DNA of 64,000 nucleotides from Collybia mongolica (taxonomy: Eukaryota > Basidiomycota > Agaricomycetes > Agaricales > Clitocybaceae), in assembly GCA_013420905.1 (NCBI GenBank), contig JAAXNY010000009.1, positions 2,046,001 to 2,110,000 on the forward strand. Reading direction: 5' to 3'. Each line of letters opens with the position of its first letter. Within the stretch, counting starts at the first letter, position 1. This document shows positions 55,292 through 64,000 of the stretch, piece after piece. The notes beneath the pieces are model-generated. The model searched no databases. It was not told where the DNA came from and saw only the letters and a program-made list of their open reading frames with translations. The position numbers were made by a program, and so were the translations under genes.

Positions 55292-57890
55292 ATGGATGTG
55301 GAAGAAAAGGAATATGAAGTTGGCAAGTTGGCTCTGACCTAACCTATCTATTCACTAACTTCCCCTTCTCCAGAATCTATCATCCAAGCTCGTGTTATTA
55401 GTGAAGGAAAACGGGGGAAGAAAAATCTGGTTTGGGTTCGTTTTGACCATTCATGCCTACCCATATGTCCTGCATACTTACCTTTCTTCCCTAGAAATAT
55501 CGTGTTCGGGTAAGCAATCAAGCCCTTATGGTCGGACAACTTTTGAACCGGGTTGTGTGTTTTAGTGGAAAGGGTATGGTGCGGACGATGACACGTGAGT
55601 GGCAACACTTGTCCAACCTGCCTCCTTTTTAAACGTCGCCTTTCACTAGATGGGAACCTGCAGAATCTTTTGAGGGCTCGGAAGATATTATCGACACATT
55701 TTGGGGACGCGCTAATACCGGAGGACGGGACTATCATAACATCCGTACCTTCAAAATCGGAGAGGAATTCTTGCCCGTGGGGCCGCCACGTACGTTGCTC
55801 ATGGGTTATGCAATTCATTCATACATATCAATAAACGATAGGGAGGAAACGGAAGGTACTTAAATCCGACGTGGACGATTCGCCCGAGGCCGAAAGTTCG
55901 AAACATGGTGGTCCTGAGAATGAAAAGCGAAAAAGAGGTACACCTGCTTCAGATGGCTCAGAGGGTCGACCCAATAAACGAGCACGAGAACATGGACCAG
56001 TCCCAACACTTAAATTGTCTCCGCCTCCACAGAACGTACCTACCCAAATCTCGCTTCCTGGAAGATCAAACAACAGAGCGTCGCATTTAAACGTAACCGA
56101 AACAGGTATCTCAACGCCCGCGCATTCACGCCAAAAACAGAGAAAATCAATACGAGCTTCGTCCATCGATGAAATTGTTCCTGCATCCGATGGCGAGGCT
56201 GACGACGCAGGCATCGGCGTGTCACGGACAAACAATGCGGGTGGTGAAACGATTGCTAGGTCAGGTAGTGGATCCCGGTTTAATAAAGTCGCAGGGCCGT
56301 CGTCGCAGGTAACCAACCCTATTATCAGAGGTGGTGGGGATATGCCGAATACGGAGGACGCCGACCCTCGTGAAGACACCATGGATGACGGCGAACATAT
56401 TAATATCCCTTCCCATCGAGCCCGGGCGGCAAATCCTCTTGTCAAAATGGCTGAGCCCCCAAGCATCCCAGATGTCGATAAAGCTATCCCCGTGAAGGCC
56501 CGTTTATTCAAGGGTAACATTACACTATCCCCTTCTGCATCGGGCATGCCACAGCCGCGTTTGGGCCGTTCCACGCAGGCATCCGGGTCAAAACCAGGGC
56601 CTGGTCGCTCTTCGACTGGTTTCGTTCCAAAAAAAACGCCAAAGAATAAGAGCTCTATTCTAACTGCTGAAAAGGGTACTTTGAAGTCAGTGAAAGGAAA
56701 ATATAGCAAACAAACGGAATTGAGAAGCGCAAAACCAGAGGTGCAGGAAGACAGTGTTGAGGAAGACAGCTCTTTATGGGGGGACGTAGAAACCAAAGCG
56801 GGAGTATCCCATTCATACCCACAAGTACCTACCGCGGAGGAACTCTTGGATCTCGCAGGGTTAAATGTGCAGAATGCTGAAGCGCTTCCTGATTTTGAAG
56901 ACGATCTCCCTTCTACTTCCAATACCAACCAACCGACTTCACAACTCGCCACTATCCGAACTACAGAGCTGGAACAATCTTCCCGGTTGGCAATAGAACC
57001 TGACCTACTGCCTCAATCGCAAACGGATCAGGTCAAGACCGCTCTTCAGCAAAGGTCTGTCGGGAGCTTCTCGCATCCTATCTCAATAAAGTTTACTTTT
57101 GCCCCTAGCCTTGACCTTGCTAAAGACAAACTGTTTCCTTCAGGAGCAAGTGATGTCCTGAGCAGCTTGAGCGCAGTGTGGAAACGCTCCACTATCTTTG
57201 GTCCTCTGTTAGCGATTCTCCTCTACGTCATTGGCTTTCTTTTGACTCATTCAATGCAGTGGCCTAGGTTCAGAAGCACAACTTAAACCATCAAGTAGTT
57301 CGCTTGAATCGTGAGTGAGCTTTCCACTAGATGCGTCCAGTGCTTACCATTCCAAATTTAGGGCCCAGTCGGCACCATTCTTTCTAAATCTCGATTCGTC
57401 TATATCAATTCCAATTACACTGACAGCCACATCCCCATCTCCAGTCAATCTAGGCATGGGTCAAGGGGGTCCATCCGGAAAATTCTATCAACCGCGACCT
57501 GCTCTTTCGTTGCTCGATACTCTCCGTACGAGTGGATCATCAGCGAAAATTGTCGTTGACGCCAATGCAACCAACGAGCAGCAAGATCATTTCCAACGAT
57601 TTCATTCGCGCTTACAATCTGGTGACCTGGTATGTTCCTGAACCCTTCAACGCATTTTAAATCAAACTTATGATTTCCAGTTCGTTGCGATGGCTGGTGT
57701 TGAAGTATTTGCATTCTGCTCTGCGGGTAACAGTCTTATTAGGCAGAGACTGAATCTCCCTTCATCACTGCTTGGCCGCCCTGATGATCTACTTGTCTCA
57801 CGAGTTATTATTGAGAATTATTCTGCTTATGCCGACGCTGCACTTCACGCTGATAGCCGCCGGTGGTCCCAGTATATATCCACAGTTTGA
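55292..57890 (+). CDS. Chromodomain protein
   Basis: Exon 1 (55292-55322) encodes MDVEEKEYEV. A GC-AG intron (55323-55373) joins it to ESIIQARVISEGKRGKKNLV, and further short introns give KYRVRWKGYGADDDTWEPAESFE. This is a chromodomain at the very N-terminus with the aromatic cage positions (Y of EYEV, W of RWKG, W of DTWEP) present. It probably reads methylated histone H3. After it come an acidic linker, a long Ser/Pro/Lys-rich disordered part (KRKRGTP, GRPNKRAREHG), and a C-terminal folded part (LDTLRTSGSSAKIVVDANAT...LFVAMAGVEVFAFC) that was not recognised. The gene ends at 57890. It lies between the checkpoint adaptor and Rad54 on the same strand. Confidence 0.75.
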
Positions 57891-58041
57891 TTTATTCGAC
57901 CATTCCGAGTCATACAGTGTAACTATAATATACGAATCGTCACGCCACGTGATTTGTGAATTTATTTAGTCATAATGTGACCTTCACGCGTCGCTTGACA
58001 TTGAATTTGTTGGCTTACGACTCAACTTGTGATTGGACACT

Positions 58042-61000
58042 ATGCTGCGACGCATCCCGATGACGAACGATGGAAAGATTGTCGACAGACTACAGGAGAG
58101 TAGGCGGGTCAACCAGCCGTTTAAGCCACCTACAGTCGCGACCGCTGCGGAGCGCCTCCAACCACGACGGAAACGAAAGAGAGTTTCTTACAAGGGTCAA
58201 CAAGGAGAGGAGGACTCTGATTCTGAGGCAGAAGCTGCACGAAAGAAAAAGAAAAAGAAGGACGACCGAGATGGGAACTACCACAATGAGGAAGAACTAC
58301 TTGCTGCAGTCAAGAAATATCCTGTGTTCAAGCCGAAGCCATTTGACCAAGTGGGCGGGCGGAGGTTTTCCTTGCCCTCTATGACCAATAAGGATGGAGT
58401 AACGGTTATTTTACATCCAACCAATATTTCCCTCGGTGTCCGTCCCCAAGCCAAGATAATACCTCGACCCTTGCACGACCCCATGGAAGATCATGCAATA
58501 GTTTTGTATGACCCAACGATCGATGATCGAGAAACGGATGAAGAGAAGAAAGAAAGAGAAAAGGAAGAAGCCAAAGAGAGAGCTACCAAAGAAGCTCAAG
58601 AAAAAACTGCTGGAATGTTCAACCCACATAAAAGTTTGAAGCACCTCTTGGGCGAAGGGAAGGATAAGAAGAACAAAGTTGACAAAGTCCCGGTTGTCAT
58701 CGACCCGCGATTAACTAAAGTACTGCGGCCGCATCAAGTCGAAGGAGTGAAGGTAGGCTGCTATAAATATACGTCTTCACCTACTAATGTCGCCTAGTTT
58801 TTGTATAAATGCACCACCGGGATGCTTGTGAACAATCAGTATGGGTGTATAATGGCCGACGAGATGGGTTTGGGAAAAACTCTTCAGTGTATAGCTCTTC
58901 TATGGACATTGCTCAAACAATCTCCTCACCCGGGAAAACCGTCTATCGAGAAATGTATCATTGCATGTCCTTCGAGCTTGGTCAAAAATTGGGCCAATGA
59001 ACTGGGTATGCAGAAAGCTTACAGCTTCCACTACTGAATTTAACCCTTTTTTCAGTTAAATGGTTGGGGAAAGACGCCATTGTAGCTCTCGCGATTGACG
59101 GGAAGGGAGGAAAGGCTGAGTTACTGGAAAAAGTCGGACGGTGGGTGGCTGCCAGAGGCAGGAATGTTACTCAGCCGGGTAAGGAGCACCCTAGCGTTCC
59201 AGTATCCAATTTTTATTCACTTCTTTAACAGTTATGATTGTATCATATGAAACATTGCGCACCCTATCCGCACATCTGGCTAACTGTAACATTGGTCTAC
59301 TTTTGTGCGACGAGGGACATCGTTTGAAGAACTCCGGTATGCTCGCCTTAACGACGGTTACCCCATTCTAACACTTAGCAGACTCTTTAACGTTCACTGC
59401 CCTCAATGCCCTCGACGTCAAACGACGTGTCATTCTCACAGGAACCCCCATCCAGGTGACAATTCTGTCTGAAGAAGCACACCACTTTCTACTAAACCAC
59501 CCATGCACAGAACGATCTTTCAGAATACTTTTCACTTCTCAGCTTCGCTAACCCCAACTTCCTTGGCTCAAAGAATGATTTTCGAAAGAACTTTGAGAAT
59601 GTTATCATCCGTGGCCGCGATGCGACGGCGAGCGATGAAATCAAAGCCAGCAGCGAAAAGAAGCTAAAAGAGCTGGGCAACCTCGTTACAAAATTCATTA
59701 TCCGAAGAACAAATGATCTATTGTCCAAATACCGTGAGTGTCCTTAGTTTGTTATTTGCTTTGAAGCTGACACACTGTAGTCCCTGTCAAGTACGAACAG
59801 GTTGTCTTTTGTGGTCTCTCAGACTTTCAACTATCTCTATATCGCCTGTTCATTTCATCCCCTGAAATTAAAGCTCTGCTACGGGGGGCGCACTCCCAGC
59901 CTCTCAAAGCCATCAATATTCTAAAGAAGCTATGTAATCATCCGGAACTTCTGAACTTGCCAGACGACCTTAAAGGTTGTGAACATTTAATTCCTGAGGG
60001 ATTCACAGGCGCCGGGGCAACAAGCAGAGAGAGAACCAAAAACCAAACCGTGCGTTGCGACTGGGGTGGCAAGTTCTTAGTTCTGGAAAGGTATGTATAT
60101 CCCACCTCAGGATATTATGTTGGTATTGTTAACATCGCCGTATCAGGTTCCTCCATCATTTGCGGACACATACAAACGATAAGATCGTGTTGATTAGCAA
60201 TTATACGCAAACCCTGGATCTCTTTGAGAAACTGTGCCGCAGTAAGAAGTGCAAACATTTGTTCACAAACCTACCTTGGCATCCCATTAAACTCGGGTCC
60301 TCTTTCATAGATATGGCTGTTTCCGACTTGATGGAACGATGAGCATCACTAAGAGACAAAAACTTGTCGACCAATTTAACGACCCAGAAGGCAAAGAATT
60401 TATTTTTCTTCTTAGTAGTAAAGCTGGTGGCTGCGGTATCAACCTCATTGGGGCTAATCGTCTAATCCTTTTCGATCCTGGTCAGCGTCTCTCCCGTGTC
60501 AACCGCAAACTTATTCTCATAGTTCCTCTCCCAGACTGGAATCCCGCTGCAGACCAACAGGCGCTTGCTCGTGTTTGGCGTGATGGGCAAAAGAAAGAGT
60601 GTGAGGTTTTATGTCTTATAGACATAAATCTACAACCAATGTCTAATTTTATCTCTAAGGCTTTGTTTATCGCTTCATCTCGACCGGCACCATAGAAGAA
60701 AAAATCTTTCAGCGACAAGCCAACAAGCAGGCTCTTTCTTCCGCGGTCGTAGACGAGAAGGAGGATGCAGAGCGACACTTTTCACTTGATGCTCTTCGTC
60801 AATTATTCCTATTCAATGAAAGCACACTCTGCGAAACGCATGAAACATTCAAGTGTAGACGATGTAAGAATGGGAAGCAGGTCGTCAAAGCACCTGCGCT
60901 TCTTTATGGAGACGCAAGCACGTAAGTACCGTCGCGATTCAGGCGGACTAAGGCTAACTTGCTTATAGATGGAATCATTTCACCAATCCAGAGCTGCAGA

Positions 61001-61077
61001 ACAACCATGATGACTTATTACGTGCCGAAGTTGGGTTGCCCGAAGTGTCCTTTGTTTTCCAGTACATCAGCCATTGA
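58042..61077 (+). CDS. rad54: Rad54 DNA translocase (SNF2 family)
   Basis: A motor that helps Rad51 in homology search and strand exchange. The start ATG at 58042 gives [20 protein letters not shown], followed by a basic nuclear region ([11 protein letters not shown]). Motif I is [17 protein letters not shown], motif [11 protein letters not shown] (DEGH), and motif [22 protein letters not shown]. The C-terminal lobe reads [55 protein letters not shown] and [21 protein letters not shown]. The Rad54-specific tail is [24 protein letters not shown] plus CRRCKNGKQ. It ends SFVFQYISH at 61077. About ten short introns were resolved by eye; one uses the donor AA-GTGCAA near 60249 to keep the LCRSKK-YG join in phase. 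Confidence 0.9.
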
Positions 61078-61160
61078 CTTGACGATATACCCATACTCAT
61101 ATGCATAGAATTTACAGTAGATAGGATACAAAGTACATGTAGAATTTCCGGGCCAAATAA

Positions 61161-62417
61161 TCACTGTATTATATTGTCCCAATCCCCCCACGGCCCCCCA
61201 GTTTGTCTGACCTTGACCTTTTCACCTGTTGGACCGAAATATGCGGCTTTGTACCATGCTTTCATTTCTTCCTCACCAAAAGGCCCAAAGGGCTCTTCCG
61301 TTTGTCCCGCACCTGGGACATCCCATTTGTATTCGTACTTGACATCAGCAGACGGTGGATCCCAAGATGCATCAACACATCCTGACGACCGTACGGCACG
61401 AACAAGCTCCTCATATGTCTTGGAATATATGTCTGTGTCTCCAAGAGACATGATATTGGAGGCAATATGAGTGATTGATTCGATTTCAGAAGGTGTCTTC
61501 GTTGGTCTATCAACTTCCATAGCTTCGTTTGCATGAGGTTTAGTTGCACTTTCAGAAATATGATACATAATGAGTGGGCAATGGGACGTTATAGAGTTAT
61601 GGGTGGTGACTGACTTTTTTGCCCCTCCCCGACTTCGTTTGGCCTGCACACCCAGTCGTTGCAGGGCCTCAAGGACGGTTTCGCCTTTCTTCAACTTCGC
61701 CAACAACTCTTTCTCCAATGCACCCTTACCACCACTTTCCTCCAGCTCGCGCTCCTCCGCCGCTATCCTCTCTTTTTGTTGCCTCTCCTGGTGACGCTTC
61801 CGGCGCCTTGCCATCTTGATTTCCTTCTCACCCAGCCCTTCCATCCAACGATCATGAACTCCATGAGGATCGTATGTCCGGACATAGCTTCCGTCTTCCG
61901 TGAATTTGCCCTCCTCCATCTCATCCCTCATATTGAACGACGAAAGTTCAAATCCCATACCAGCTTTCTTCCTTCTCTCAGCATCATCTTCATCCTCCGG
62001 TTCATCGTCCTCTGAATCATTATCCGACCCAGAATTAAACTCTTGACCCTCGATGTCACCAAGCCTTAGATACTCTTTTTTTTTCTTAGCACCTGTCGCC
62101 TCCTGCTTGTCTTCCTTCTCCGCAACAGCAAACATATCATCGTCATTGTCATCTTCCCCTGTTTCGCCTTTTTTTCTGCTTAGAACTACACCTTCCCCAT
62201 CGTCACTGGAATCTGAATCATATCCTTCGTTCTTGACGCGGCCTTTGCGATTTGCAGATGGGTTCTCAAGCGCTGAGTCGACTTCCTCGGCGAACCTAAG
62301 AGGATCTTCAGAAGGTTCAACGAAGCGGGTCTTCTTGGGAGCATGATCGTTCGAGCCAGAGGATGATGCTTCAGCATTCGACGTCGCTGCTCGTTTCTGG
62401 CCTGTGCGTGGAGGCAT
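61161..62417 (-). CDS. lin1: GYF-domain protein of the Lin1/CD2BP2 (U5-52K) family
   Basis: A U5 snRNP-associated protein. It starts MPPRTGQKRAATSNAEASSS at the ATG at 62417. An acidic, charged N-terminal half contains MFAVAEKEDKQEATG and GFELSSFNMRDEMEEGKFTE, a conserved family block, followed by GSYVRTYDPHGVHDRWMEG. A basic coiled-coil stretch (KEIKMARRRKRHQERQQKER) and a helical middle follow. The C-terminal GYF domain has YEYKWDV, EEPFGPFGEEEMKAWYKAAY and WGDWDNI; it binds proline-rich peptides. A 66-nt intron (61549-61614, GTCAGT...GAAAG) is likely. Because its length is a multiple of three and it lacks a stop, the frame is open with or without it. The gene is convergent with Rad54, 83 bp apart. 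Confidence 0.85.
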   Translation of the reverse strand: MPPRTGQKRAATSNAEASSSGSNDHAPKKTRFVEPSEDPLRFAEEVDSALENPSANRKGRVKNEGYDSDSSDDGEGVVLSRKKGETGEDDNDDDMFAVAEKEDKQEATGAKKKKEYLRLGDIEGQEFNSGSDNDSEDDEPEDEDDAERRKKAGMGFELSSFNMRDEMEEGKFTEDGSYVRTYDPHGVHDRWMEGLGEKEIKMARRRKRHQERQQKERIAAEERELEESGGKGALEKELLAKLKKGETVLEALQRLGVQAKRSRGGAKKSVTTHNSITSHCPLIMYHISESATKPHANEAMEVDRPTKTPSEIESITHIASNIMSLGDTDIYSKTYEELVRAVRSSGCVDASWDPPSADVKYEYKWDVPGAGQTEEPFGPFGEEEMKAWYKAAYFGPTGEKVKVRQTGGPWGDWDNIIQ

Positions 62418-62797
62418 GGTTTGGGTTATGTACGGAAGATGTACGAGATTGCCTTTTTGGGACTTGTCCGGGGTCTGAGTATTGGCTGGTTTCTGAGGTA
62501 GAATAAAACATACAAAGGGAAATAGCTTTTATAAGAGTTGTGCGAGAAGGAAAACGCTCAGAGATGGCGAATTTCTGAAAATTGGGTGAACGATACAGTT
62601 GATACTCCTTTGGACGATATCATGATGTGCATATGCATAAGTAGTAAGATCCGAGCCTGCAACTCGACAAGCTTTCAATAACCGTTCCAAGGTCTTCCAG
62701 CTGGCAACAAATCCCCGCCAACCCCAATTGCAACTTCTCACCCATTATATCAACTGGCTGTCGGCCACGAACCCATCATCTTCAGAGTGTGGTTAGC

Positions 62798-64000
62798 ATG
62801 TTTACCATGAGTGACTGGTTGGGTTATGCGTCCATGGTCTGCTGGCTAGGAGCACAATTTCCGTAAGTGGTCATTCAATAACATATCCCCACATCACCAC
62901 TTGTGCATGTTTCCAGACGCTGAAACGGATACAGACAGATCTTAGAGAACATACGCCGTCAGTCCTGCGAAGGCCTTGCTCTGCCATTCCTGGCGAATTG
63001 GTTCCTCGGTAATGTCATCTATGAGGTGATTTTGCTTTATCATTGCCTCTCATGATACTCTTCCTTCGGCAGGTGATTTCTCCAACCTAGTAGGTTGTAT
63101 TCTGACCCATCAACTTCCATTTCAAGTGAGCATGGCTATGGATAGAAATCTTTCGACACTAAACCTTATATGATAGACATGGCTGGCGACATACTTCGTT
63201 TCCGTTGACTGCGTACTATGTATGCAGTATTTTTATTACTCATGGCGCACACACCCCCGCAGCACCATTATAGGTGCCAATATCCGCAGATTGTCAATGG
63301 AAAGGGGTGCTTCCAGATACCGTACCCTTTCGGCCGTGGCCGCCAATGTTGCCACTACTGCGGCCCTCGCAGCACAACACGATGACATAGATCAACGACG
63401 CATATGGCAGAGACATGGCATTGACCCACTTCACGGAAGTTCGGATAGGACTGCCCTTGGTGATAGAGTAGATGACGAGGAAATAGACGAAAGTGCACTC
63501 GCTGCCTTGGCAGACAGCTTTCATTCGGAGAGGGGACCCGAGCCTAGAAGGAATCGTGTATCATGGAGTATCGAGCGACATGGAAGAAGAAGTGGAAGTG
63601 TAGGACTTCCTCCGATCTCGCGGCACCCAGTACTTCCGCCTCTTCACTTAACATCTGAAAGTCTGTTCGATTCAACAGGGAGAGGCCGACCACTTCAACG
63701 CGGAGTGGGTCTTGAAGCGGAACCAGAACTAGAAACGGAGCCACAGTTGGCCAGTCCAAACAGACGTAGCTCCAGAGCTAGCCGAAGAGGAGCCACGATG
63801 GTCTTTCTCAGTGCATGGGCACTATTTGGTATCGGCACACTTACCGGGAAAATAGGTCATACCTCTATTGATACCCCAACGGGAGTAGGAAGAGTGCTTG
63901 CGATACAAAGGCTGAGCGTACCAAAGGTGGCCTTCCCCGCTGCGCCAAATCAAGATACCCCAATGACGCCGCCCATCCATTTAAATGTAATCAGAAACTT
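62798..64000 (+). CDS. PQ-loop vacuolar amino-acid transporter (Ypq/PQLC2-like), 3' end beyond window
   Basis: The start at the ATG at 62798 gives MFTMSDWLGYASMVCWLGAQF, the first membrane helix. An intron splits Pro of the PQ dipeptide, and the frame continues QILENIRRQSCEGLALPFLA, NWFLGDFSNLVGCILTHQLP and TWLATYFVSVDCVLCMQYFYY. The PQ motif and the following EG-L-x-x-x-F-x-x-NW-x-GD match the PQ-loop family, whose fungal members move basic amino acids across the vacuolar membrane. A polar cytosolic loop of about 200 residues then leads into another hydrophobic stretch (MVFLSAWALFGIGTLTG). The second PQ motif would lie past the window edge, so the gene is partial. It is divergent from the GYF-protein gene across about 380 bp. 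Confidence 0.75.

Noticed and set aside
55828..56952. 374-codon open frame on the minus strand
   Set aside because: It is the antisense shadow of the chromodomain gene's disordered exon. The sense frame joins the chromodomain in phase.

Overview
This is fungal nuclear DNA. Genes are split by many introns of about 45-66 nt, intergenic gaps are short, and the protein families (KDZ transposase, DUF6699 protein, Crb2-type checkpoint adaptor with tandem Tudor and BRCT parts) point to a mushroom-forming basidiomycete (Agaricomycetes). The species cannot be fixed from the sequence.

Left third (1-21.8 kb): a transposon-rich block. Bases 1-2191 and 16802-21760 are old, CpG-poor, decayed DNA. It holds a fold-back repeat, a broken zinc-finger ORF, a broken zinc-cluster gene and a dead Ty3/gypsy retrotransposon on the minus strand. 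Inserted into it is a younger, CpG-rich element of about 14.6 kb (2192-16792). This element has long terminal inverted repeats and is flanked by the direct repeat TGGTTGGAG, a likely target-site duplication. Between its ends lie a small minus-strand gene, a proline-rich zinc-cluster gene, a minus-strand helical gene, a KDZ transposase of about 1,220 codons with one in-frame stop, and a gene whose C-terminus repeats a SUMO-interacting-like motif about seven times. Its termini carry three palindromic repeats per arm and a 15-bp minisatellite that differs in length between the two arms.

Right two thirds (21.9-64 kb): ordinary, densely packed housekeeping genes. In order: NatB auxiliary subunit Mdm20/Naa25 (-), Nce101-like peptide (+), proteasome assembly chaperone 3 (-), Mediator Med16 (+), HxxxDG acyltransferase (-), tRNA pseudouridine synthase Pus4 (+), DapA-family aldolase (+), an RtcB-ligase-like relic (+), mitochondrial NAD(P) transhydrogenase (+), UDP-galactose transporter (-), DUF6699 protein (+), a single-pass membrane protein (-), Crb2/53BP1-type checkpoint adaptor (+), chromodomain protein (+), Rad54 (+), Lin1/CD2BP2 GYF protein (-) and a PQ-loop vacuolar transporter (+, cut by the window edge).

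Crb2, the chromodomain protein and Rad54 sit side by side on the same strand, which makes a chromatin and DNA-repair neighbourhood. Exon joins given below come from reading splice sites and family conservation by eye. No alignment or search was run.
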